Under the pieces are notes generated by a model. That model saw nothing but the letters and a program-made list of their open reading frames with translations. It was not told the origin of the DNA and did not search any database. A DNA stretch of 27,377 bases from CAZQDP01 sp964592375 (GTDB taxonomy: Bacteria > Bacillota > Clostridia > RUG12999), in the NCBI GenBank assembly GCA_964592375.1, contig CAZQDP010000027.1, positions 1 to 27,377 on the forward strand. Reading direction: 5' to 3'. Every line of letters starts with the position of its first letter. Positions within the stretch are counted from its first letter, which is position 1. Shown one piece after another: positions 9,363 through 16,904 of this stretch. A program made the translations under genes and the position numbers.

Positions 9363-9617
9363 GCTGTTGAAATATATTGCAATGCTTTTGGAGCAGAAGT
9401 AACCTTTAAAATAAAAAATGAATCGAATTACGCCTTTGCACATTGTGAACTGTCAGTAAAATGGCAATCGTTTCTTGCCGCCGGTGAAGCGGTAAATCCT
9501 TTTGATATAAGCGTAATTCACAAAAAATGGCAGGCAATGACTTTCAATATTTTTGGAATGGAAAGCGAAGAAGCCGTGCATAAAGCTTTCTATGATATTC
9601 ATCCTGCAAGCGAGTGA
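9339..9617 (+). pseudogene. in-frame remnant of an unrelated gene
   Basis: After the TAA at 9360 the same frame stays open for 84 codons to TGA 9615-9617. It encodes a plausible soluble protein tail with segments such as AVEIYCNAFGAEVTFKIKN, KWQSFLAAG and KKWQAMTFNIFG. There is no start codon with a ribosome binding site, and the sequence does not continue the four-helix fold, so it looks like the 3' part of a second gene joined to the first at about 9338. I do not recognise its family. Its stop codon lies inside an AGTGATATT repeat unit, so the repeat array abuts or overlaps the coding end. Confidence 0.5.
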
Positions 9618-9698
9618 TATTGAGCTGGGCTTAAGTGATATTGCCCTTGGCAGTGATATTGGGCTTCGAAAGGCTTAGGGGCAAATATTATATTACTG
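9610..9698. repeat. hairpin / AGTGATATT repeat array, right block
   Basis: AGTGATATT occurs at 9613, 9634 and 9652, separated by the palindromes TTGAGC-TGG-GCTTAA (9620-9634) and TGCC-CTT-GGCA (9642-9652). It ends in a degenerate AATATTATATTACT. GCGAGTGATATTG at 9610-9622 repeats 8969-8981 exactly and in the same orientation, so the two blocks bracket the pseudogene pair as direct repeats. Positions 9699-9822 between this block and the next gene hold nothing I can identify. Confidence 0.7.
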
Positions 9699-9822
9699 TG
9701 AGGAAGAGCAAACAATGCCTCGATGTGACTTGCATTATCGCTTGCCGGCGCACGAACAAAAGCTACCCCGATGGAATATGCGGCGCAGGCCTTGCATATC
9801 TTGTTTTGGGGGGTGAAAAGCG

Positions 9823-10353
9823 ATGAATACCAAAATGAAAAACTGGTATATTGCCGGAGCAATTTTTACAATGCTATTTGGCACGCTGCTGCATTTTGCC
9901 TATGATTGGTCCGGCCAAAGTCCTTTGGTAGGCATTTTTGGAGCGGTGAATGAAAGCATATGGGAACATCTGAAACTGCTATTTTGGCCGACACTGATTT
10001 TCTCCATTGCAGAATATAATTTATTTGGCAGGGAGCAAAAGAACTTTTTTGTGGCAAAAGCAGCTTCGCTTTATATCGGTGTACTGCTTATTGTGATTTT
10101 GTTTTATACATATAGCGGCATATTGGGAACAAATTATCTTGCTATTGATATCCTCATCTTTCTGCTGAGCGTGATGGTAAGCTGGTTTGTGGGTTATCGA
10201 ATTATAACGTCAAACCATCAGGTGAGCAGAAAGGCAAATATCCTCTCGTTCTTTGCCATTCTGCTCCTTGTGCTGGCCTTTGTGGTTTTCACGTTTACCC
10301 CGCCGCAGTTGCCGCTTTTTGAAGATCCCATTACCGGAACATGTGGAATATAG
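9823..10353 (+). CDS. small polytopic membrane protein, DUF6512-like
   Basis: A 176-residue integral membrane protein with about five hydrophobic helices, the first at residues 8-27. The stretch GAVNESIWEHLKLLFWP after helix one is a conserved motif I associate with the DUF6512 family of clostridial membrane proteins. No biochemical role is known to me. The start at 9823 is supported by a G-rich ribosome binding site (GGGTGA at 9811-9816). A strong terminator follows at once, so it is the last gene of its transcript. No clear promoter was found in the 200 bases upstream, which lie next to the repeat block. Confidence 0.6.
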   Translation: MNTKMKNWYIAGAIFTMLFGTLLHFAYDWSGQSPLVGIFGAVNESIWEHLKLLFWPTLIFSIAEYNLFGREQKNFFVAKAASLYIGVLLIVILFYTYSGILGTNYLAIDILIFLLSVMVSWFVGYRIITSNHQVSRKANILSFFAILLLVLAFVVFTFTPPQLPLFEDPITGTCGI

Positions 10354-10355
10354 AA

Positions 10356-10388
10356 AAAGCAGCAGGCTATGGTGGCCTGCTGCTTTTA
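10356..10388 (+). terminator. rho-independent terminator
   Basis: AAGCAGCAGGC (10357-10367) pairs with GCCTGCTGCTT (10375-10385), followed by a T-rich tail. It starts within a few bases of the preceding stop codon. Confidence 0.9.
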
Positions 10389-10424
10389 TTAAAATAAGGC
10401 TTGCAAAAAACATGCTACAACTAC

Positions 10425-10453
10425 TTGTATATTATGGAAAGGCATGGTATAAT
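10425..10453 (+). promoter_or_regulatory. sigma-A promoter of the 189-residue membrane protein
   Basis: TTGTAT at 10425-10430 and TATAAT at 10448-10453 with a 17-base spacer and an extended -10 (TGG ahead of TATAAT). The 14 bases GCATGGTATAATAT recur at the promoter at 11374-11402. Confidence 0.75.
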
Positions 10454-10509
10454 ATTCCCATCGCAAGTGATAAAATATGAATCAATCATGATAGGTTGGA
10501 GGCTGAGAA

Positions 10510-11079
10510 ATGAAAGGTCTTGCAAAAGTTTTTATTAGAATTTTTTCTATATTTCTCATGGTGAAAGGTCTGCAGACGATAGCGCCTGTATTGCTAGTTT
10601 CTTTTTTTCAAGATACATCTCAAAAAACAGCAGTTTTTTATAGTATTCCCTCTTTGTTTATCGCAATTGCTTTCAGCTTGCTACTCTGGTTTTTTGCAGA
10701 TATCCTTGCAAGTAAAATTGCAGGGGAAGACAATGGAAATCATAGTGTAAGTATCGATTATGAAAATATTGAATTAGCCGCTTTTGCAATTGTAGGCTTG
10801 GTGCTTTTGGTTGATTCCATATCTATTTTTTTGCAGAATATTTTCGCCATGCTAAGTACCTTGCGCATGGCCCAATTTACATACTCGCCAGCGATACTCA
10901 ATAATACAAGTAAGCTCATAGAAAGTCTTGTAAAAGCAATCTTTGGCATTTGGTTGCTCATCGGATCAGAAGGAATTCTTCGTATGATCAATCGTGCGAG
11001 AAGCATTGGTTTGTCAGGTGAAGAAGCCAAGGAGGATTTCGTGATAGAAAATAAACCTCATCATGATACGAAAAAATAA
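10510..11079 (+). CDS. membrane protein of unknown function, four helices
   Basis: The 189-residue product has four hydrophobic segments (roughly residues 8-32, 45-70, 93-122 and 137-160) and a charged cytoplasmic-type tail ending in KPHHDTKK. I recognise no family motif. GGAGG at 10498-10502 supports the ATG at 10510. It has its own promoter just upstream and a terminator about 85 bases after its stop, so it is a single-gene unit. Base composition is like the flanking core, so it probably predates the island that begins after 11200. Confidence 0.6.
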   Translation: MKGLAKVFIRIFSIFLMVKGLQTIAPVLLVSFFQDTSQKTAVFYSIPSLFIAIAFSLLLWFFADILASKIAGEDNGNHSVSIDYENIELAAFAIVGLVLLVDSISIFLQNIFAMLSTLRMAQFTYSPAILNNTSKLIESLVKAIFGIWLLIGSEGILRMINRARSIGLSGEEAKEDFVIENKPHHDTKK

Positions 11080-11146
11080 AGGGAATCTTATTCATACTTA
11101 ATATTTTAATTCTAAGATAGTTGAAAATCCCCAAATTGGGACGAAT

Positions 11147-11162
11147 GGAGTTTGGAAGTCTT
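11147..11162 (+). repeat. 16-base direct repeat, copy 1
   Basis: GGAGTTTGGAAGTCTT here is identical to 12858-12873. The two copies bracket the first nuclease-like gene. It could be a target-site or recombination scar, or coincidence. Confidence 0.4.
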
Positions 11163-11191
11163 CAGCAGGCCGCAACGGCCTGCTGTTTTTT
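11163..11191 (+). terminator. rho-independent terminator
   Basis: CAGCAGGCCG (11163-11172), loop CAA, CGGCCTGCTG (11176-11185), then six Ts. This ends the preceding membrane-protein gene. The rest of the 11080-11469 gap holds the promoter at 11374-11402 and one copy of a 16-base repeat at 11147-11162; I saw nothing else in it. Confidence 0.9.
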
Positions 11192-11373
11192 GCGCTGGAC
11201 TAAGCAGGACATTTATAAGATGACGCATTGAAAGTGTTCTGCATGTAAATATATAGTTATTTATGATATTGAAAAAAGCAAACAAGAATTCATCGTATTA
11301 TGGAAATGAAGGAAGGTGATTTTTAAAAAGAATAATGCTACTTGACTATTCATGAAACGTATTAATAAAACAC

Positions 11374-11402
11374 TTGAATAATTTGTCAAAGCATGGTATA
11401 AT
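11374..11402 (+). promoter_or_regulatory. sigma-A promoter of the first island gene
   Basis: TTGAAT at 11374-11379, a 17-base spacer and TATAAT at 11397-11402 with an extended TGG -10 element. The start codon at 11470 lies about 60 bases downstream of the expected transcript start. Confidence 0.75.
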
Positions 11403-11469
11403 ATGCTTAACTGGTTTGTGAGGAGAAGTTAGAAATATTAACTATGTAATATATTAATTGGAGAAAACA

Positions 11470-12685
11470 ATGAGAGTTTTTAATGAGAATGATCTAAGTT
11501 CAGTCTTAAAGGAACAAGAACACAGACTTATACAGAAAATTAATAAATATTCTAATGATGAGATTATGGCAAACAATATTGAATTACTTTCAGAAAATTG
11601 TTTTGAGGAATTTAAGGTTGAGCCTATTATTATTGGAGAAGAAGAATTGAAAAAGAGAAGTATCGAGCAGCACAAAGAGCGAAGGAAAGCTAATCCGTCT
11701 TTTCATAATTCTAATCGCATCGAATATACTGAGGTTGATGAGATTATTGCAAAGTTTTACTATCCATNNNNNNNNNNATACTCGGGTGATAACACATTGT
11801 TCGAATGTCGAGCATCTGCATACACATCATCGGAATATCCTAATCTTGATCTTTCTGATGCATATGTAGTGTTTACTATGCACAAAGAATTGCAGACATT
11901 TAAACTATTAGAAGACGAAGATATAATGTTAGCAGAATTGCATGAATGGTATCAATCTATTGTGACGGGAATAGGATACGTGAACATAGATGTTGAGGAA
12001 TTCAACGCTTCCCTCAAAAGCGTTGCAGTAAAAAAGTTAATGGAGCGAAGAACAGTGGTTGAAAAAATTTCTTCAATAGCAAAAAACTTAGAGGTGCCGT
12101 TACAAAAATCCGACTTTGCTAAAAAACATATCCCAATGTCAAGAAAAATTATACCTACATCAAAGAAATATAACAATGAACCGTCCTACTACATAATGGA
12201 TTTAGAATATCAATACATTTTGGAAACAATTAAACACAACGGAAGCACTTATGAAAGAACACCGTCGTCATATAAGTCAATGCAAGAAGAGGATTTGCGG
12301 AATACATTGTTAGCGGCACTCAACGGAATGTACCAAGGAAGTGCAAACGGAGAGACATTCAGGAACAAAGGTAAGACTGNNNNNNNNNNCCTTTGTAGCC
12401 GAGTGTAAAATTTGGACGGGGAAAGCATCTATACAAGATGCGATTAAGCAACTCGATGGTTATTTAACTTGGCGTGATTGCAAGACTGCGCTTATATATT
12501 TCACAAGAAATAAGGACTTTTTTAAGGTGTTGGATACTGCAAAACAGACCCTTACTAATTTTCCAACAATACGCCATGTGAAGGAAATTGACAAAAATGA
12601 GTTTGAATGTAGTTATATTTCAGAAACAAATGTGGGACAAGTTGTTTTGATGCGAGTAATACTTTTCAATCTATACGTACAATAG
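11470..12685 (+). CDS. nuclease-like protein with ECK motif, interrupted by two assembly gaps
   Basis: Two 10-base N runs split this gene (11767-11776 and 12380-12389). Translation on either side gives one continuous protein of about 400 residues if the second gap is really a multiple of three bases. The N-terminal part is charged and helical. The C-terminal part has a helix with GETFRNKGKT, then the gap, then FVAECKIWTGKASIQDAIKQLDGYLTWRD. That is the shape of a PD-(D/E)XK nuclease core: the acidic residue expected after GKT is probably hidden in the gap, with E-C-K after it. I know similar C-termini only from unnamed proteins near defence genes. GGAG at 11460-11463 supports the ATG at 11470 over the TTG at 11458. 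The codon after ...GKT begins with G, consistent with Asp. No partner methylase is near. Confidence 0.65.
11767..11776. other. assembly gap (10 N)
   Basis: Ten Ns that keep the reading frame of the nuclease-like gene as written. Identical length to the second gap suggests a placeholder, not a measured size. Confidence 0.95.
12380..12389. other. assembly gap (10 N) that breaks the frame
   Basis: As written the gap shifts the frame. The codons before it (…GKT, then G) and after it (FVAECK…) join only if the true gap is a multiple of three. It therefore need not be a real frameshift. Confidence 0.9.
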
Positions 12686-12948
12686 GTTTTAAACATGCAT
12701 GGGTCAGTTCTAATCTTAAAATATATTGAGGTAACTTGCTATTCATAAGGGCGAGAAAATGCAAAGTAAGCAAGGCATAGAAGAGACCATTTCACTCAGA
12801 TCCTGATGCTGGAATTAAAATGCTGCTATTTAAAGATTTCAAAATGGTACAAATGGAGGAGTTTGGAAGTCTTTGGAAGGCTATGGCTCATATAAGCATT
12901 TAGTAAAGAAATACTAAGGAACTGGAGAGCGAAACGAGGATTTACGTC
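12686..12948. other. gap with a possible decayed coding fragment
   Basis: No intact gene. The plus frame from 12796 to TAG 12901-12903 encodes 35 residues ending FGSLWKAMAHISI with no start signal, which may be a gene remnant. It contains copy 2 of the 16-base repeat (12858-12873). Confidence 0.35.
12858..12873 (+). repeat. 16-base direct repeat, copy 2
   Basis: Exact match to 11147-11162 (GGAGTTTGGAAGTCTT), 1711 bases apart in the same orientation. It lies inside the possible coding remnant of the 12686-12948 gap. Confidence 0.4.
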
Positions 12949-15339
12949 GTGAGTAAAAAAAAACAAAAATTAGCTAAGGCGGATGAATATTATAATGACG
13001 GGCTATTTGAGCTTGCTCGTTATGGTAAAGTTGTCTCTATGCGTAATCTTAGTACACTTGAACAGCACGCTCAAATTCAAACATATTATAAAGAGGAATA
13101 CCCGAAGGTTAAGGAACGCATAGATGAAAAGGTCAATAAACTAAAGAATGAAATATCTATCTGTGATCCATTGATGCTACTCAAATTCACTAAAGACATG
13201 GCTATGCTGTCTCAGATGAATAAGTTTTCTGAGTTTGATTATACAAGCGAAGAAAACATGGTAATTAGGGCACAGGAATATATCCAAAGCATTTTGGTTT
13301 CAACAGAAAACCATTTTGATGATACTGAATCCATAAAAGATCAGGATAAACGATGGCATTCAGTTCTCACTGACATAGAAGATTTGTATAAGGAATTCGT
13401 GTATTTTTATCATTATTGGTCAGCATACAAAAAAAGTACTGGCGAGATCTCTGATGAGATGATGTGTTATATTGTAGAATCCCAGATGCTCTATCTCGTT
13501 AGAGGTAACCGCTATCAGGTATTTGAACTTGAGCCACTTAAGAATCTTTTACCTACGCATAACGACATTCTTGTGGAATTGTTTGGCGTCACGGCTGATC
13601 AAATAATCGAGGGACTTGAAAAGCTTGAGTATTCTATGTCGCAGGGTTTAGCGGACGCTTGGATGGACATGGGAAAGAAATATGGTGAGTTTTGCGAGTC
13701 AGTTGATAAGGGGACAGATCCCGAAGCAGCAATTGAAGATACACGAGATTTAACGCATTCCATATTCGACAAAATATTCGGCGAGGCTTTAAATGACATT
13801 TCGCATGTTACCGGATGGGATGGCAGATTAATAGACGCTCTTTCATTAGGTATTGGCGAATGTAATTCCTTCTTTGACGGCTCAGAGTTTTCAGGTTGGC
13901 CTATCATGGAGATGCCGACGAAAAAGAAACCGTTTATAAAAATAGATGGTATTGCGTACGGATTTGATTACTATTCATTATTCGACAATATTTATCGGGC
14001 CTTACAGAAAGAAATCTTCCGTTTAAAGCCTGAATATATAGACACATGGAGCAAACATCAGAACTTAGCCAGCGAAGATATGGTTAAGACCTTGTTTTTA
14101 AATCTACTGCCTGGAGCAACTGCTTATAGAGGGAATTATTACCCTACAGGTAATTCCATGAAGCAGATGAACGAAAATGACCTGATTATTACATATGAGA
14201 ATTACCTTTTTATCATAGAAGTAAAAGCGGGCTCTTTCCCACAAACACCACCGATTAATGACTTTGATGCCCATATAAAAGCATATACAAAGCTCGCTCA
14301 AGAAGCAGATTCACAATGTAGCCGGACCATTAAATACATAGATGGACATCAGCCTGCCCCATTCTATGATGGGGATAGGCAGAAGAAATTTGAAATCGAC
14401 AGCATCGCTGAATTCAAAGAAATCTATGCATTCTCTGTTACTGTTGATAATTTTAATAACTTTGCGGCAAAGGCTGAAAAGCTGAATTTTATAACTCTTT
14501 CAAGTAAAACAATTGTAATTTCATATGATGACCTATTATCATATGAAAATTATTTTGACTCGCCCATATATTTTCTGCATTTTTTAAAACAAAGGAAGCT
14601 TGCGATAGATATCCCCCAAATTGCAATGAACGATGAGCTTGACCACTTGGGTATGTATATTGGTCATAATATGTACTCGATCACAGCCTCCGAATTCCCG
14701 GCAGAGCACAGGATAAATTGGCATGGTTTCAGACAAGAGTTAGATAATTATTTCAGCAAATTATATTTGCCGGAACTAAATGCAATAAAGCCTAGGCAGA
14801 ACATACCGAATGAAATAACAGAGATAATTAGGCTATTAGAACAGGGAACAAACAAAAATAAGATTGATGTAGCGCATTTTCTCTTGAATATGTCTTCAGA
14901 AGCCAAGGATGATTTCTGCAAAGCAATTCATCATGCGTTGAGACGGCAGCCTGAAATCGGCAGAATGGTTGTAATGTCTGCCTTCAGAGAAATAAAGTAT
15001 TGTTTGTTTGTTGAGATCCCAGGCATTAAAGTCATGAGCCAAGCGGAACGCCAGGATTACGTATTGTCCGCCATTCTTGGTGATGAATCAATGCAGATTA
15101 TGTGGATTGATCTTAATTACGATAAAGACAGCAACTTGATCGGAGCAAAAGGGAAGCAATGCAGTTATAGTTACATTCCAGCTAATGATATTGATCGGCT
15201 TAAAGAGTTGAGTGTCAAGTATGCAAAGAGCAGAATAGAAAGTTACCAACGCCAAAACCATAGGAGGGTCGGCAGAAATGATCCTTGTCCCTGCGGTAGC
15301 GGCAAAAAGTATAAGAGGTGTTGTATACAATATGAATAA
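12949..15339 (+). CDS. large PD-(D/E)XK nuclease-like protein with C-terminal SEC-C zinc motif
   Basis: A 796-residue protein without membrane segments. The first 370 residues are mostly helical and unrecognised. A nuclease-type core follows: a helix with Glu near 376, then Asp411 (MNENDLIITY) and Glu424-Val-Lys426 (FIIEVKAG), the D-x12-ExK spacing of restriction-like and NERD-like domains. The very end carries Cys780-x-Cys782-x8-Cys791-Cys792 (NDPCPCGSGKKYKRCC), a SEC-C zinc motif as found on SecA and many accessory proteins. Translation probably starts at the GTG at 12949 behind GAGG (12936-12939). It stands alone, 263 bases after one nuclease-like gene and 427 before the next. A defence role is inferred from context and fold only; the substrate is unknown. 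Confidence 0.7.
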   Translation: MSKKKQKLAKADEYYNDGLFELARYGKVVSMRNLSTLEQHAQIQTYYKEEYPKVKERIDEKVNKLKNEISICDPLMLLKFTKDMAMLSQMNKFSEFDYTSEENMVIRAQEYIQSILVSTENHFDDTESIKDQDKRWHSVLTDIEDLYKEFVYFYHYWSAYKKSTGEISDEMMCYIVESQMLYLVRGNRYQVFELEPLKNLLPTHNDILVELFGVTADQIIEGLEKLEYSMSQGLADAWMDMGKKYGEFCESVDKGTDPEAAIEDTRDLTHSIFDKIFGEALNDISHVTGWDGRLIDALSLGIGECNSFFDGSEFSGWPIMEMPTKKKPFIKIDGIAYGFDYYSLFDNIYRALQKEIFRLKPEYIDTWSKHQNLASEDMVKTLFLNLLPGATAYRGNYYPTGNSMKQMNENDLIITYENYLFIIEVKAGSFPQTPPINDFDAHIKAYTKLAQEADSQCSRTIKYIDGHQPAPFYDGDRQKKFEIDSIAEFKEIYAFSVTVDNFNNFAAKAEKLNFITLSSKTIVISYDDLLSYENYFDSPIYFLHFLKQRKLAIDIPQIAMNDELDHLGMYIGHNMYSITASEFPAEHRINWHGFRQELDNYFSKLYLPELNAIKPRQNIPNEITEIIRLLEQGTNKNKIDVAHFLLNMSSEAKDDFCKAIHHALRRQPEIGRMVVMSAFREIKYCLFVEIPGIKVMSQAERQDYVLSAILGDESMQIMWIDLNYDKDSNLIGAKGKQCSYSYIPANDIDRLKELSVKYAKSRIESYQRQNHRRVGRNDPCPCGSGKKYKRCCIQYE

Positions 15340-15766
15340 TTGAACAATATTCAGGCCAAGCTTGGATGGTTTTTTCCAGATTGCATGGGAAAGGGAAAGT
15401 TTCTGCGCCTATGCGTCCGCCTTTTTAAGGGTCAGAAGCGCAGTAATAATTCGGGGGTGACCCTTGCGGCCATTCTGGGCACAACTTAATAAAAATATTA
15501 GAGGGTAGTAATTTTAAAACTTTTGGATTGCTATAGAAATGCGATAACACTTCATCATTCTATGGTGCCCTGATTTTGGTGCACAATGGATAGATGAAAC
15601 AAGAACTTCATAATGTGGATGATGGACAAGCATATGGTGGTAATGATTGTAAACTTGATAGCAACAAATCGAGGCAGTCATACTTATGTTGATTATTATT
15701 TGTATAACCGCCAAAACTTTTTAAGCAAAATAAGAACTTAAAATCCATTGTGGAAGGTGAGACGAA
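15340..15766. other. gene-free gap with a GC-rich inverted-repeat block
   Basis: No credible coding frame on either strand. A block at about 15390-15482 is clearly richer in G and C than its surroundings and carries AAGGGTCA (15427-15434) facing TGACCCTT (15458-15465) across 23 bases. It may be a remnant of an inserted element or a structured RNA; I cannot name it. CCAAGCTTGG followed by a T run (about 15357-15375) is a weak terminator candidate for the upstream gene. Positions 15483-15766 are AT-rich and otherwise featureless up to the next ribosome binding site. Confidence 0.4.
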
Positions 15767-16711
15767 ATGAAACGTGGTAAAGCATTTGAAATATTTGTAA
15801 AACGAATTCTTGTAAATGTTGGATTTTCAGAAGTCAAGTCTGACGGTATGTATATTTTTGATGGTGCACCCGGTCAAATGATTCAAGGATTGGGCGAAGC
15901 GCATAATGCGGATGTACTTTTGGAACCCCCCGTTCAAACGCCTTTCTATTCACGTACAAGATTACTGGTTGAATGTAAAGATTATAGTAGAAAAATCGGC
16001 TTAAATACCATTAGGAGCGTCTTAGGTTTGCGTGAGGATATCAATCATTTTGATATAGTAGATATAAATGAGCTGACTGCGCGACGGCATCAGAATCGCG
16101 GTGGAATTATTTACAATTATGAAAGGTATTACTATCAGGTTGCTATTGCCGCATTAAGTGGATATACAGTGCCTGCCCAAAAATTTGCTGCAACTTATCG
16201 TATTCCTCTGCTGGAATTTGATAAGATGCCGTTTTGGGATGAGTTTTGTGATGTAATTGGTTTTAGAAGCTTTCATCAAAACGCGTATAGGTCTTATATG
16301 GAAGCTTATGGGGATGTTGAAACAGAGGAGAGGATCCTCAACCTTGCGGATAGTGTTGGGCAGCGTATGGCCGTGGCAATTACCAATTCCGGTCAACTGC
16401 TGTTTTTGTATCGATTAACTGGTAAGCAAAACCAATTTGACGATTATTATTCATTACATTGGAATGAACCGGAATTTCCATGGAAATTAGACACAGCGGC
16501 ACAAACTTATCTATTTCAATTGCCTGACAGCATTATGAAATTGTGGTTGGATAAAGCAACAAACGACCTTGAAATGAAAAAAGAAGCTATTAATTGTAAA
16601 GCAAGTTTTCTATCAAACATGATTGTTTATTATACCGAAAACGGCTACCCAATTATTAAGATGATTTCCATAAATAAATACGAACTGGATCAAGCAAGAG
16701 AGAAGCTATAA
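15767..16711 (+). CDS. Mrr-like PD-(D/E)XK restriction endonuclease-type protein
   Basis: The N-terminal 130 residues form a restriction-like nuclease core. Glu8 lies in the first helix (RGKAFEIFVKRIL), Asp49 in HNADVLLEPP, and Glu69-Cys-Lys71 in LLVECKDYSRKIG. This is the D-x19-ExK pattern of Mrr-type enzymes that cut modified or foreign DNA, in a 314-residue protein. The remaining 180 residues are unrecognised and could recognise the target. GGAAGGTGAG just upstream supports the ATG at 15767. No methyltransferase or ATPase partner adjoins it, so a modification-dependent or stand-alone nuclease is more likely than a classical type II system. The family assignment rests on motif pattern, not similarity search. 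Confidence 0.68.
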   Translation: MKRGKAFEIFVKRILVNVGFSEVKSDGMYIFDGAPGQMIQGLGEAHNADVLLEPPVQTPFYSRTRLLVECKDYSRKIGLNTIRSVLGLREDINHFDIVDINELTARRHQNRGGIIYNYERYYYQVAIAALSGYTVPAQKFAATYRIPLLEFDKMPFWDEFCDVIGFRSFHQNAYRSYMEAYGDVETEERILNLADSVGQRMAVAITNSGQLLFLYRLTGKQNQFDDYYSLHWNEPEFPWKLDTAAQTYLFQLPDSIMKLWLDKATNDLEMKKEAINCKASFLSNMIVYYTENGYPIIKMISINKYELDQAREKL

Positions 16712-16799
16712 CTTAAACGAACTATTCTTCGAGTATTAAAGCTTCTTAGTTGCCCATTATGTTTAATAAATAGCATTAAATATTATAGGGGAGAAATTC

Positions 16800-16904
16800 A
16801 TGAATTTGATAACGTTTTTTAGCTCTATTCAAGTCTTTATTCAATCCAATTACAAAGGATGTATTAATGAAATGAAAGTGAGCAAAAGCCATGTCAAGCG
16901 ATAA
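16800..16904 (+). CDS. 34-codon leader ORF overlapping the HNH gene
   Basis: An ATG at 16800 stands six bases after a strong ribosome binding site, AGGGGAG (16787-16793). It opens a 34-residue frame (MNLITFFSSIQVF…SHVKR) ending at TAA 16902-16904, 14 bases inside the HNH coding sequence. The HNH gene itself has only a weak GAAAG at poor spacing, so ribosomes may reach it by coupling from this small ORF. The peptide has a hydrophobic N-terminal half and no recognised family. Confidence 0.5.
   Translation: MNLITFFSSIQVFIQSNYKGCINEMKVSKSHVKR

Noticed and set aside
9635..9826. 63-codon plus-strand frame reading out of the right repeat block
   Set aside because: It starts within repeat units, has no ribosome binding site and ends just inside the start of the next gene.
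10443..11404. Shared 14-base GCATGGTATAATAT at two promoters as a common operator
   Set aside because: Most of the shared bases are the extended -10 element itself, so similarity is expected for two sigma-A promoters.
15514..15714. 66-codon minus-strand frame in the 15340-15766 gap
   Set aside because: Its His/Tyr/Ile-rich composition looks like translated non-coding DNA, and it has no start signal.
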